64,000 nt of DNA from Echiichthys vipera (GCA_963691815.1 OY829662.1:19498276-19562275); one strand, 5' to 3'. Shown: positions 50,801 through 62,904, counted from the first letter of the stretch. Numbers and translations are program-made. Notes: generated from the sequence alone by a model not told the origin.

Positions 50801-53800
50801 AGATTTATTGATTGGCCAGCCTTCTACTAGTTCCCATTCACTGTGATAAAGCACATTCACCACATGGAATCCTGCGGCTGCAAGAGGTTGGCGAGAATTA
50901 TGGGACACATTTGTATTCCCAACCAGATGCCTTTTCTCTAGTATATCATCTCTCCCAATCTCTAGCTGCACCTTTCTCCTCCCATTACACCCCCTGCCGC
51001 TTTGCAGTTGAAGCATCCTCTGCACTCTTAATCCTGTAATAACCAACCTCTTTCAAAAGTGGATTCCTCACTTATTCTCCAAGACAATCACGCATGCAGG
51101 TGTACAGATCTGTACACACACACACAGCGCGTAATGCAAGGATTCTTGTGTTTATTTAACTGCAAGTCTATGTGCGGGTATTCCCTATCCCCTGTTTAAT
51201 CTGGTTGGTGCATCTTTCTGGTCTTAGAGTGACAGTGCTCTAAATGCAGTGATAATGAAAAGGCCTAGGGGAGTCTTTGCTAACTTGCAGCAGCAGGCTA
51301 ATGAGATTAGCAAAACCACCAAGGGCCCGTTAACGGCATAAGACCTCCTATAAGGTAGAGCAATATGAGGAAGCAGGCAGGACTGGGGCATCAATGTGGC
51401 TCTGATCTGCAGAGAAAAGCTAAGACTATCCAATATACTGTCTGTGTAAATACCAAAAATACAACTATAAACACGGCTGCTGCAGCAACCCTGTCCTTCA
51501 TGGTCTCACCCCCTTTGGATTCACTCATATAAGCAATTGTGCAGATTGGTTGTCAGGAATTTGCACAGTAGCTGTTCTCAAAGGACAATTTTATCTTCAT
51601 CATCAGCCGCGTGATCCTTTCTTACACAGTGTCCAGACACATTGAGTGCAAGAAAATCATTCTGCTTGGGAAAACTGCTACTACACTCAAATCCACATAA
51701 ACGGCTAACATTGTCAATTCATTTCACATTACAAGCTCCACAATGGTAATGCTCATTGTTATAGTGGATACACACCCCATGCATGCATTACCTTGGCATT
51801 AAAAGTGACCTGTGAACATTGAGGTAACAAAGCAGGCCCATCAACAAAACCTACACAGCCTTCCCCACGCTGCACTTAGATCTAAATTCAACAAAGGAGG
51901 GAAATGTCTCTCTGTACTCAAACTAATGTGGTTGCCTTAAAACACTGTTAATGGATACAAGCTTGAGGGTTAGGCTCTGATTAAGGCCTTCATTTGTATG
52001 GCAGTGGGCTCACGCACCGCGTCATGATTCTGACAGAGGGCAAACAGACAGAACAAAGTAAACAAAGAAAGCAGCACAAACTTTAGTTTGACCATATCGT
52101 GTACACACAAATACAACCGCTGACCATGAGCGTGTAAAATAGACTAATAAAAAACGTGCAGCATATGATTTTATATAATGCATTTCAGTGAAAGGAAGGG
52201 AGTGCTTTCATACTTGGATGAGTGCTGATTGTAATGAAGATAAGCCTGTTATGCCATGATGAGTCTGTAATGTGCAACACAACGCCATCAAACAAATAAA
52301 AGAACAGGCAAAAGGAGATTAGCAGATGACACAGGAGACTTGTGAATACTGTGGGTCATTAGAATGGACTTTCCTTTGGATCCTGTTGTACACATACCCA
52401 TATTAGGAACATAATCTTACAGCGGGTGAAGCCAACCCTACATTCCCTCTAGCTTTGGAACCAGCTTTGTTCAACAGGCATTGCGCCTAGCTACGTATAT
52501 TGGATTTTTTTCATAGCTTCATTTTAGATCCATGCTTACGATTTGGCACCTGGCCACTCCATTTTTACAAAGGTTGATCTCAAGACACAACCAGAACAAA
52601 GCAAAAAAAAACAGGCAGAGAGCAGGGTCCATGAGAAATCACCACACTCATCTCTATTAACAGATTCTACATAGGAATATAGAATCTGTCAGCAACAGGA
52701 CAAGATTTGGGTAGCAGAGGCAGACATGTTTCTGTTAGTAGTCCCAGTAGTATACTACCAATCACATTTGAGCATGCTTTGGCTGCATGCAGGTTATCAG
52801 TCTGTGTGGAGAGCTAATGCTGGGGAACGCATCGAGCATAGAGAGCGCTACAGATATCTGGTAACTTCACTTCTTCACAACTCCACAACAGCAGTTTTTT
52901 TTCTTTCAAACTTGTAGTCTCTTCAACCCCCCAGGGAAGCAGCCAAATTATGTGACTTTAGGCAATTTCTTAAACATGGAGCAGATGTGTTTAGAGCCAA
53001 AATAGTCATTTTCTTTCACATATGCAGTAATAGATTTCACCTTTAAGCACCTAACTGCATACAAGGTCAGCTATTTTCCTCATCACACTCATTATATACA
53101 CGCATCATATGTTTTGTCTTGATCACTCGTGCGTGGGTTTGCATTTTGTATTAATGTATGAAAGACAACTTACATTGCAAATACAACGAAGGACAACTGC
53201 AGCAAATTGGGGATACATTCAGAAAGTGGGTTTGATGAACATCTTGATAATTAGGACTTTAAAAAGTGAAACTGATGTCAACAAACTCCACAGCAAAAAA
53301 TTAAAGTGACACACCGACCAACATGCACACAAGTATCTATCTGCCATGTCTCATTTCTGCTTCAGTTAGTCACAGATTCAGAGGCCACAGTACAAAGATA
53401 AAAGAAAACCCAAATGAAATAACAAAAAAAAAAGTTTCAAAGACAGTCAGAGCTTCTGCATTACCGCAGAGTAAACATCTGTCATGGTTCAGTCGAGCCA
53501 GGGGACCGTAGAATGGAGGGTGGGCACACAAATCCCACAAAGCCCACAACCACCCACACAGATAAGAAGATAGATATGAGGCAGTTAAGTCCTCTTGGGG
53601 GGCTGTACAGTTCTGATATTGGGGGTTTGTACACATAGCTTTGTCTGGGTACAAGCTCATACATTGCCCATTTCATCCATATTAATATGTGACCATGGCT
53701 ACTATTCATGCGATTTTCCAAACTCTGACTCTGCAAAAGCTCAATGCATTTGTTTTCTTTGTTGCAAAAGCATTCATTTAACAAGACCTCTAGTGGTGAT

Positions 53801-54000
53801 TTAATAACACGTGAAGACCAAGGAAGCTTTAACAGTCAGCTATAACAGGATGTTATGGCAGCTTGTGTACTTTGTTTTTACAACCTTATAACGTAGCCAT
53901 AAATGCAGGTACAGCCCAATTGAGTGCCCATCTAAATGATAATGAAATGAAGCAATATGTTGTTTCAGCATGGTGTAATGCATTTGCAACTTTTACACTG
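47850..54000. other. 6-kb stretch of first intron without recognised mobile elements
   Basis: Directly downstream of asic2 exon 1. I saw no SINE, LINE, inverted-end element or long microsatellite (only a short CA run at about 51116-51126). No coding exon was supported. Confidence 0.45.
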
Positions 54001-54123
54001 CAGCTAGTGTTTAAACTGGGATAACTGACAGTAAAGACAACATGTAAGCAGATGAAAGTAAAAGACTGGTGTTTCTGGTGCAGACACCGTTGGCATTAAG
54101 ATTCCAGAAAAGCAGAAATTTGG

Positions 54124-54129
54124 ACTTAC
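54124..54129 (-). other. asic2: 5' splice donor of asic2 exon 1
   Basis: The minus strand reads TCT|GTAAGT at the exact point where homology to ASIC2 stops. This is the full vertebrate donor consensus. Translation past it (SPNFCFSG...) has no resemblance to the family, and ASIC2 exon 2 is expected to resume with VFTKYGKC, so a phase 0 junction fits. Confidence 0.9.
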
Positions 54130-54747
54130 AGAAGAGAAGTTGTGAGCGCCACATGGCTCTCCTCTGTATTTGCACGAGAGGAGCATTTCATCCAGTTGGT
54201 GGCTCAGTCTGTCCATAAACTCCAGGTTGGTTCCCTCAAAGTTCCTGGGTGGCAGAAAGAGCCTGAAGTCCGACAGCTTCCTGAACCAGGCCCGACGGTC
54301 CTCTTGGAGCAAGTCCAGAACCATGGGCCTCACTGTCCTGTTAGCCAGCAGCAGGCCTAGCCAATGGCCGGCGAAATACAGGTCGCTCTTGGTGAGCTTG
54401 TAGAGGCGGATAGGGTTGTTGTTGCAGATAGTGACTGTGGGGAAGGCCAGTTCTTTGGCCCACTCTGTGTGAACTCGTGTGTGTGTGGGGAAGGAAAGCC
54501 AGTGCAGTAGGCGGTTAGAGGACCAGGATAAAAGCAGCCCCAGGGAGGTGCACAGGGCCAGTAGCCAGAAGGCCCTTCGGCCCACAGAACCACCAGGGAG
54601 GCAAACATGCCTCAGGCCATGCAGGCGTGTCCTTGATAGCAGAGTTGAAGTGACCCGAGCCAGAGTTGGCTTTGTAGGGCGCCGCTGACGACTCTTTCTG
54701 ATCATAACTGGGGATCCCCGCCGGAGACAGCGCCCCTCCAGGGCCAT
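54130..54747 (-). CDS. asic2: asic2 first coding exon (ASIC2b type), acid-sensing ion channel subunit, partial gene
   Basis: This exon encodes the first 206 residues of an acid-sensing ion channel 2 subunit, a trimeric proton-gated sodium channel of neuronal membranes (DEG/ENaC family). Seen in the translation: a basic cytoplasmic N-terminus; the HG gating motif at residues 43-44 in TRLHGLRH; a first membrane segment at about 58-78 (WLLALCTSLGLLLSWSS); the family signature FPTVTICN at 102-109; glycosylation sequons NRT at 136 and NFS at 203; cysteines 192 and 199 in CKYRGEPC. From memory, LLSWSSNRLL, AGHWLGLLL and CKYRGE match mammalian ASIC2b, not ASIC1, ASIC4 or ASIC2a. The exon ends in phase 0 after NFSS, the human ASIC2b exon 1 boundary. 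The start was chosen at 54747 because G lies at -3 and +4 and the length suits fish ASIC2; an in-frame ATG at 54822 has a weaker context, and the frame above that opens only with GTG. The second membrane segment and most of the extracellular domain lie in exons outside the window. Confidence 0.93.
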
Positions 54748-55560
54748 AGCTGCCCACAGCACTCCTACAGCAGCAGGAAAGGCTTCATTTCCAAGCCAGG
54801 CCTCAGGGGCTGGGGCCCACATGTAGCTCCAGGATAAATCCACTACTGTAATCCACACCTGGATAAGTGTTAGGCCTTAACATATACTAAAGGTCCATGC
54901 AGTCTTAATTGTAAAAGTACTAAATGCAGACGTAGTACCCACAAGAGCCCCCAAGGAAATCAGTGTGTTTTAAAGCCGTCCTTCATATCCTGGTGGAGCT
55001 CTGATTAACTCAGCAGCAGCTACTTGTTGGTCATCTATCCTTGTCTCTGATCTGAGACTGCTCCAATTGTCCGACTCAGCAGTGGAAGGGGGAAAAAAAT
55101 CAGCTAGGCAAATGTGCTCTAAGGAAGGTAGCTTCTACATGAGTGACTTTAGCATCCACCGCAGTTACTGTGACAGTGAACAAGAGAGGAAGAGACAGAG
55201 AGAGGGAAGGCAAAAGGAAGAGGGAGGGGAAGAGAGAGGGAGAGAGGAGGATAGAATACAAAATACAGAGGGCTCAGCAGAGAGGACAAAAAAGAAAGAA
55301 ATAGGAGAAGGTAATTAAAATAATGAGACGAGAGAGAGAAATGTAGAGAAATGGTGTGGTGCAGTCTGTTAGAAGAGATCTTGCCTCGATCCAGCGCTGT
55401 GGTTTCTCTTCTTTTGAGTTACGCGTGTGTGTTTTCAGGCTTCGCTGGCTCACAGAGGCGTTCGGGAACAAGAGGCAATCAGTTCCTTGTCACTATTAAG
55501 TACAAGCTTTAATTCAATTCACAAAAGCGTCCCAAGCTCATTTGTTTTCTATCGCACTTT
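54748..55560 (-). promoter_or_regulatory. immediate 5' flank or 5' UTR of asic2 exon 1
   Basis: The reading frame stays open for 37 codons upstream of the chosen ATG but looks unlike the family N-terminus, so it is probably leader sequence. At about 55180-55350 the plus strand is almost all purine (gaggaagagacagagagagg and similar), so the gene strand is pyrimidine-rich. No TATA box near the exon and no intron acceptor was obvious. The transcription start cannot be placed from sequence alone. Confidence 0.35.
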
Positions 55561-55849
55561 GCGGTCTCACTTTTGATGCCTCGACTTCCTCGTGATGTCA
55601 CAGGTCTGTTCCCTGTCTCTCCCCCCACTTGGCTTGAACCAGTGCCATTAAGTCCTGCGGGTAACCACGGGGTAGCTTCATCTTGTAGTGGACCTGCTTG
55701 TCAGCGCCACAGTCACAGTGAGAAACATGCAACAAAACACTTTCACATGGAGAAAGAGGCGCTCATGCGCATGCACGGACATACACTCACAGCGGTTTCC
55801 TGCGGGAAACCAGACCAGAGATAATCTCTTCCGTCACACACTGATCTCA

Positions 55850-56475
55850 ACATCTCTCCCCCTTTTCTCTCGCTCCTCTTCTACTTCTTCTTTTTCTTCT
55901 TCCTCCCTACTTTCTATTCCCCCCACTCAAACACAGAATCTTTAATTTCAATATTCCTCTCATGTCTCCACTCCTCCTTCTATAAATACTCTCCCGACAT
56001 CAAATTCATCAACTTGCCCTCACGCTCCTCCTCCTCCGTTTCGCTCTCGTGTCAGTCAAGCCCTGTAGGCTCGACCTCCTGTCAGGCTCCCTCTCCTCCT
56101 CCTTCTCCTCCTCCTCCTCCTCTTCTTTTCCACTTTGTGCACGCACTCCGTCACTCCTCTCCGTCGTCAGAGAAGGCTTCTCTGTGCACTTTCTTCCCTC
56201 AGTGTCCTTGTCAGCTTCATCCAGCCTGCTTCCTCTCCCTGCTCCAAATGACTTCTATCCCCTCAGTGATCTCTCCTCCCTCTCTTGTGGTCTCTCGCGT
56301 TTTGCTCCTCTTTTACGCTCCGCTTTTTCCGGCAGCGTGTCCTCCCGTTGCACCTCTCCTTCTCCTCCTGCGCCACAGCTCTGTCCACGCAGCCGGTGAG
56401 CCCGTCACTGATGAGAGCGCCTGTCTCTCTCTGTGTTAACTTGCGCCGTCCTTCGCCCCCCTCTGTTTGTCTGCT
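55850..56475. repeat. pyrimidine-rich, low-complexity stretch upstream of asic2
   Basis: About 600 bp in which the plus strand is dominated by C and T, including a run of CTC/CTT triplets at about 56093-56133. On the asic2 strand it is GA-rich. It yields serine-rich open frames on the plus strand that are composition artefacts. The opposite skew of the purine tract at 55180-55350 makes this a two-part asymmetric region. A promoter role is possible but unproven. Confidence 0.6.
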
Positions 56476-57322
56476 GCTGCTGCTGAGCCACACATCTACA
56501 GTGCAATGAGAGACTGCTGTGTGCATGAATGTGAAGGTTTGTGTGCAGAGGAACAGCTCAGCATGAGCGCGCTACTATACTTCCAGCCAATTTCTGGTAA
56601 CAGAGTATATGTTTATAAAAATGGGTCCTCCCACAATGCTCCTCTTTGTTTATAAGAACGTATGTTTTAATAGGAGAGTACGCCGAGTTTGTCTTTATCC
56701 TTTGAAGATTTTTTGTTTTCTGGACATTAAAAATGTAGATACTTTTTTTTGTCAGTAAAATTCCATAATCATTTTCTTTTAATTGTCTCCAATGTATTTT
56801 GAGGCTTGTTGCTATGTTGACAGTTGCCATGGTAACATTTGTTGTTCTCATCTAAAATTACCTTGTATTTGTATGTCAACATCTTAATGCATTTCGCTGT
56901 GGATGGCTGTTTAAAAATGACATTTTGTTTCGTCTCAAAACTAAATTAAAACTGAACATACTAAAATTACTGCACGTACAGACATTTTTGTTAAATGTCA
57001 TTTTTAAAGGAGTCTGGAGATTTGTTTTCATTATTTGTATCCACTAAACACTTTTTGAGTAGAAATTAGACTTTTTAAAGGAGTCTTATGCAAAATTGAG
57101 TAACACATGCGTTATGTGAACAACTGCAAAATCTCCTTTTCCAAATACCAGCACTTTCTTTTTCAAACTACTATCCGTGCTGTGCTCAAGCTCAAGCACA
57201 ACTTACATTGTGCCTGTGGACCTGCAGGTCGGATTTGCATAACCCCCGCAGGTAACCAGGTTGATACCTGTTTGCAGGTCTGGATTTTGCCTCCTATTTT
57301 GACATCTAAAACAGTTCTTAAT

Positions 57323-57448
57323 CATTCATTCATTCATTTCCAACCGCTTATCACGGGGTCGGGGTCGCGGAGGGTGCTGGAGCCGATCCCAGCTGACATT
57401 GGGCGCGAGGCGGGGTACACCCTGGACAGGACGCCAGTCTATCGCAGG
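57323..57448 (-). mobile_element. V-SINE, strongly 5' truncated, with 12-bp target-site duplication
   Basis: Only the last 126 bp or so of the element is present on the minus strand (from GCGATAGACTGGCGTCCTG to the (GAAT)n tail). Both sides carry ACAGTTCTTAAT, at 57311-57322 and 57449-57460. The intact duplication around a truncated copy shows the truncation happened at insertion, not by later deletion. Confidence 0.88.
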
Positions 57449-58167
57449 ACAGTTCTTAATAATATTGTTTAATTTTCTTATATTGCGCACACAAAGTTCT
57501 GCCATCAAACTATTTTCTTCTCATGTGAGAGTCAAATAAAAAACAGGAAGACCAAACCTCTACTGTGATATGTTGTAGAAACTGCCAAAAACATACTTTT
57601 TCCCATATAGTACAAAACATTTAAACTCAACAAATGTAGAGAAACAAGAAGATTACAGAGAGAAAAGAAAGCCCAGTCCAATATCTGCCACAAATATGTT
57701 GAATGTTGCTCATAGTAGGAGCATTTGGGTTAAAGCAGCATTTCAATCTTACAGCCTGTCCTCGTGGCTCTGTGTAAACACATCAAACACCCACACAACA
57801 TACACTCTGAAGTAGTCTGTGCAAGGGCGATATCCATTTACCTTGTGTCTCATTTATACCCACTTTTTGTACCATTTTCTCTGCTTTAATGGCGAAGCTT
57901 TAGTATATACTTGGTCTGCCAACAACAAACCAACTCTTTCCAACATAGTCAAGCTAAGTAGGTTTCATCAATACAAGTACACAGGCATGTGAGCCAACTC
58001 TGCTCAAGTGCTCTGGTTCACTCACTGCTTTAATGCATTGTTTAATATATTCAAGGTTTTTCATCAGTGTTCTTCTGCTAATTACAGAGGAAGGCTTTTT
58101 TTCACCGGGATAAAAAAAAGGGTAAAATGTCTTAATTGAAATCCTCTAAGATGCTCTGAGGTACAAT

Positions 58168-58393
58168 CCGTCCATCCTCTTCTGCTTATCTGGGGCCAGG
58201 TCGCAGGGGCTGCAGGCAAAGAGGTATTCCAGATGTCCCTCTTCTGGGGAGCCAGGAAGAGCCAGATTATACCAGATGTATAATCTCTCCAGCATGTTCT
58301 TGGTCTACCTCGGGGGCCTCTTACCAGCTGGAAATAACCAAAAAAACTGGAGGTGCCTAGTAGGCATTCTGTTCAGATGCAAGATCAACCAAG
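58168..58393 (-). mobile_element. diverged LINE 3' fragment (same family as 16.7-16.9 kb)
   Basis: The plus strand reads TCCATCCTCTTCTGCTTATC, GGGGCCAGGTCGCAGGGGC, TATAATCTCTCCAGCATG, GTCTACCTCGGGGGCCTC and TTACCAGCTGG, in the same order as the 16.7-kb fragment. It is more mutated and the frame is broken. Confidence 0.6.
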
Positions 58394-58786
58394 TGTATGG
58401 TCCTGACTTTATTTTGACTTGAGCACACGTTGCTTTTGTTTGGCTGGATGGACGGTAAAAATGCTGTGACCTCATCTTTGAATATGTGATGAAAACTCTA
58501 TTTTTAAGTCTGGAAGGGAGGGGGGGATATAAAGCGCACACATGAGCCTAAAGAAGTCGGTCAAAAGAAATTAAAACATAAACCCAAAGAGACGTGTGCA
58601 CATGCAGGCATATTATGTGAAAAACATTTCCAAACAGCAGAACGAGGACTATGTAAATGTTGACAGAGTAAAACATATCCATGTATTATGAACAACCGGT
58701 CAAAATAAAAGAACAGGGACGCAGTATTGAAATGTCAAATGCATGCATGCACACTTATTTTGCCTAACACCTACTGTTTGCCAGTT

Positions 58787-58938
<152 letters not shown>

Positions 58939-59399
58939 GCCTACAGCTAGAGGAAGAGGCAGCCTTCCAGAACATGGATTTCTTAGACCAGCTATGCACG
59001 CAATGTAAAGAACTCAAAGGCTCAACATTTCTAATTTGCAATCCAAAAACATAAGTGAAATCACTGATTAATTAGGGATATATCCAAGGCTAAGCATCAG
59101 ATACAATTACACAGCACTCCATGGCCGCGATGCCATGACATGCATCCCCTATAAAATATTCCTGTATACTTTCGTCAACAAAATTGTCTCAGAGTGGTCT
59201 ACTGGTTGTGAGAGAGCAGACAATGAATAATAACATAATAAAACATTCATAGATTCATGTAAAGCTCACAGCTAGGGCTTACGAGCCCCTTAGCTATGTT
59301 GTTATTTTTAAGCTGATTTCGTCAAGACAGATGGCTGTCCACGTTTGTGGTTGCTTGCATCTCTGGAAGTGTCTGTCTGTCCGTCTTTTCTCTCTTTCT

Positions 59400-59669
59400 C
59401 TCTCCTTTTCTTCCTCCCCAACCGGTGCAGACAGATGTCCGTCCTCCACAGAGCTGGGTCTGTCCGAGGTTCCTGTCTGTTATAGGCAAGGTTTTCGTCT
59501 CCACCGTACTCTACGGGGAATTGTTGGGTCTATGTTTATCATAAATAAGTCATAGAGTGTGGTCTTTACCTACTCTGTAAAGTGTCCTGAGATCACTTTC
59601 GTTATAATTTGGCACTGAAAATAAAATTGAATTGAATTGAATTGAATTGAAAATTGAATTGAATTGAAT
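59400..59669 (+). mobile_element. LINE 3' untranslated tail with (TTGAA)n end
   Basis: CCCCAACCGGTGCAGACAGATG, CCGAGGTTCCTGTCTGTTA, TAGAGTGTGGTCTTTACC, CTGTAAAGTGTCCTGAGATC and TTATAATTTGGCACTGAAAAT end in (TTGAA)n at about 59628-59669. This ordered set matches the 3' end of a fish LINE group (L2-like, by memory). No ORF survives. Confidence 0.7.
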
Positions 59670-60694
59670 GTTAATGAGGCCTAGAAATATTTTTGAGAAT
59701 GCCAGATGAAAATTGCTTAATAGCACAACAGTGGCTCTGCAACCGAGTCCGGTACGAGGAAGGCGTCAGCATGATTGACGCTGGCCTTGTCTGTGAAAAA
59801 ACAGGTAAGGCCGTGACACTGGCAAGTAGATAAAAGATATCAGTAGCCTCGTAAGACCACCCTGATCTCACAAGTTCCACTGTGCATTACTGGCAGATCA
59901 GTTTGGTAACTTGCGGTAAAGAAATATTTGGAGAGGTTTTCCCAAGTGACCGAACGAATCAGCTTTGGTTTTGTGGCGGCTCAAAGTGTGACACAGCGAG
60001 AGACGACTGTTTAGTGTAAAAAACATGCCGACTTCTGCGGATAAGATGAGCGCAGCTATCGAGCAAGCCGCTCACAAACACTTTTTTCTCTTTGGTTATT
60101 TATGTCGAATACAGACTGGGCACCTGAAAAACACATTTAGAGTGTGCAGTCTTCTACATTTAGAGTTGTTTTGAGCTATGAGCTATCAGTGCACTGTGTT
60201 CACTGACCCTCAAGGACGGCGCACTTCTCAGTCACCTCTGTCGCAGTATGAAACCACCAGAGTATCGTAAAAGGGAGAAAACATGGAAAGAAATGTTACC
60301 AAAGATCAAATATCGTAGAAACTGACCTTTGTACTCCCCTGTTTGCTTGTTTTGATTGTAAAGCTTTTTTAACTCTGACTCACCCAGAAAAAGAAGAAAC
60401 ACAGTGGAGGTCATTCTACCTGTGGCCGGCAGCGCCGTCAACTCTGCCGGGGCAGAAGATGACATTACCCAAAGGAAATATAAAAATTTAAAAAAATCAC
60501 CTGCAGATAAAACTGAACATTTAACTCTGATGGAGACACTTATCTGATCTGTAATTTATCCTCAGGCAGGAATGATCCTCCATTTAGGTAAGAAGAAACC
60601 ACAGTGGAACTGGACTGTGTAGTTGGAAAGAGCACGATCATGTCATGTCTTATTCTAATAAGAGCAGGTGAATGGAGACGTCTTCTGTCTAGAG

Positions 60695-61317
60695 CAGGGA
60701 TGTCAAAGTCAAATACATCAGTGGGCCAAAAAAAACCAAATTTGCTACAAGTCGAGGGCCGGACTGGTTCAATGTTTATTAAAACATATTAAAATGATTG
60801 TATATAACATATTGAACCAAGACCAAACACAGTGTACCTTATTTTATTTAATAGTTTAATTAATAATCCAATATTTTTGTACGGCTCTGTCAGTTATTTC
60901 AAGTGAAAACATTTTCCAAAAGGCTCACAGACAAAAACAAACTTCCTTCAAAGAGAAAATGTGTTCCTCAATATAAAGATAAAGACACACAGCTTTGCCT
61001 TTTACCTCCATGAGCATGTGCTCTGCCTCCCACGTAGCTTGAAACACCCTCTCATTGTCCACCTTCTGTTTAGCCATTATTGTGTGTGTGTGTGTGTGTG
61101 TGTGGGGGGGGGGGGGTGCTGAAAGTTCACATATGCCTACTTGCGGCAATGCAGTGAGTTTGCAGGCCACCGTTGCATTGTGGGTAATGTAGTTTTGGTG
61201 CTGCAGACGGCTGTGGTGTGCGGGCCGGTTCTAATACTAATCAAATATCATTCTGGGGGCCGAGATAATTCATTCACGGCCGGATCTGGCCCGCGGGCCT
61301 TGACTTTGACACCCATG
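60695..61317 (-). mobile_element. 623-bp hAT (Charlie-type) element with terminal inverted repeats
   Basis: The ends CAGGGATGTCAAAGTCAA and (reverse complement of the right end) CATGGGTGTCAAAGTCAA match at 16 of 18 positions. The 8-bp flanks are GTCTAGAG (60687-60694) and GTCTATAC (61318-61325), six of eight identical and matching the NTCTAGAN target preferred by Charlie-like hAT elements. The interior has GGGCCGGAC and GGCCCGCGGGCC blocks near the ends, a (GT)n/(G)n run at about 61080-61115, and a transposase remnant on the minus strand. Confidence 0.85.
60925..61077 (-). pseudogene. hAT transposase N-terminal remnant (BED-finger region, GTF2IRD2-like)
   Basis: From an ATG at 61077 the minus strand reads MAKQKVDNERVFQATWEAEH, then KGKAVCLYLY and a stretch ending at a stop at 60925. 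By memory, hAT transposases of the GTF2IRD2/Charlie8 group start MAKRKVD..NR.F...WE and continue KPVCLIC, the first half of a BED zinc finger. Here the second cysteine of CLIC is lost (CLYL) and the frame soon ends, so it is dead. It lies inside a hAT element with intact ends, which independently supports the call. Confidence 0.7.
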
Positions 61318-62287
61318 GTCTATACTGTAGCTGACCTCTGCACCGCCACGAGTTTAGATCAAATTAAATGAAGAGTCTTGAGGAAACCTAAAATGAATTA
61401 ACCAAATTTCTACCTTACAAGCCCCAAATTATTGTCTGTTTCTTCAACAATTAGAGTGAAGCAATTGAGGATTAGCAGCTCATTGCAACAAATAAATTGT
61501 GGATTCACTTCATTTTCAGCCAGATCAATAGAAAGTTAAAGTACTATTCGCTCATTTTTGTTTCAGTCTGGCCTTAGATGATGTGCCACAAAGACAACAC
61601 ATCTCTGCCTAAATGTTATCTCATGGATCAGTCTGCCCTGATCTTCCCTTTACCCCTTTTGGGATCAATGATAAAAATGGAAACGATGGGTAAAACTGGC
61701 ATTCAATCGACCCCTCGGTCACTGCCATGTCGTCTCCCTCCAACCAAACACATTCTGTAACACCAACCTTGCTGATAACGAGGACGACAAAAATAGAAGA
61801 CAGCTCTCTCCTGCCCGGGCTGACGAGGCTGATAAGGCCGGCAAGGTCACCTAAAGTTTGTCGTATCAGTCCCGCCCCTTCATAGGAATATCTCTAACAA
61901 GCAGAGATCAGAGATTGAGGAACTGGATGTGAGGTTAATGAATGTCACTAAGCTGCACCGCTGCATCTCCAGTCACGGCCGTTCACAAAACAAAAAATCT
62001 GCGTGGCATCAGTGCAAACAGGAGATAAGATGCCCAGGACGGACAGGGTCACTTCACATTCCTTTTCCTGTAGAGAATAAATAAACTAAAAGGCACTCAC
62101 ACAAAATCAATTCCTCCATAAGACATTTTAAAAAGGCAAAGAATGCTTTTAAATGTAGCTTTATGAAACATCAGTTCTTTGGCAGGTGAATCATTTTTAA
62201 TTAATGATTTAATCATCAAGCACAATCTTGATTAAAACCGACACAAAGAGCAGTGGTTTCTTATTGAGTCAACCCCTCTCGACTTCA

Positions 62288-62564
62288 GTTTTCACGAGGG
62301 AGGCTAGAGTGCACGATAAAGGAGGTGGAGTTGTGATTTTGTTGAATAAATCCATCCAGTCAAGTAAAGATCTCGAGGCTAAAAGTAGCTCATTACTCGC
62401 CGATTTGGGAGTTAAATTCTTTTTTTTTGGTCTTTTACAAAGCTCTTCAGCACTAAAAAGCTGCTCGTAAATCTTTGAAATGTTGGAAGTAGTCAAGAAG
62501 TCTAGAAACATTTAATGATAGTGGGAAAGCAGTATTTTATTCCAGGCATATATTTTCTGATGCC
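62288..62564 (+). repeat. direct repeat unit 1 of a local duplication
   Basis: Near-identical to 62905-63168. The left block (GTTTTCACGAGGGAGGCTAG... to GGGAGTTAAA) and the right block (TTTGAAATGTTGGAAGTAG... to TTTTCTGATGCC) match almost perfectly, while about 54 bp in between differ. The left block can be read as VHDKGGGVVILLNKS, but no protein family is claimed. Confidence 0.9.
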
Positions 62565-62904
62565 ACTCTCAGGGACCACCTGGGCAGCTGTTTTTATGGG
62601 GTTGCTAGCTAGCTAGATAGCTTTACTAACTTAACAGCAAAAGCGATTCACCTGGACATATCTCATTAGCCTAACCTTAATGGCTGGAGTCTGTTGGTGT
62701 GTGGGATTAATGGGTAACATTTACACAGAGGCGGCATGTTATGGACCGGACACAGACTGGCTCCAAGACAGTTGTAGCTCCTTGTGGGGCGGTAGTAGAC
62801 AGAGCAGGAGGCCTAGAGCAGCAACTTATCACAGCAACAAGGTGAAAGTGTGTGTGAATGAATCCTTTATTCATAATAGATTTAAAGTGCATCTTTGTTA
62901 TGAA

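Noticed and set aside
54004..54129. Continuation of the asic2 frame past NFSS
   Set aside because: Lies after a perfect GTAAGT donor and loses all similarity to the family; intron sequence.
56014..56439. Serine/proline-rich frames upstream of asic2
   Set aside because: Explained by the CT-rich composition of the region.
62228..62470. Reverse-transcriptase-like peptide HDKGGGVVILLNKS in the direct repeat
   Set aside because: A short resemblance to the DKGG motif of some retroelements, but no further conserved domains follow and the frame ends; not enough to call.
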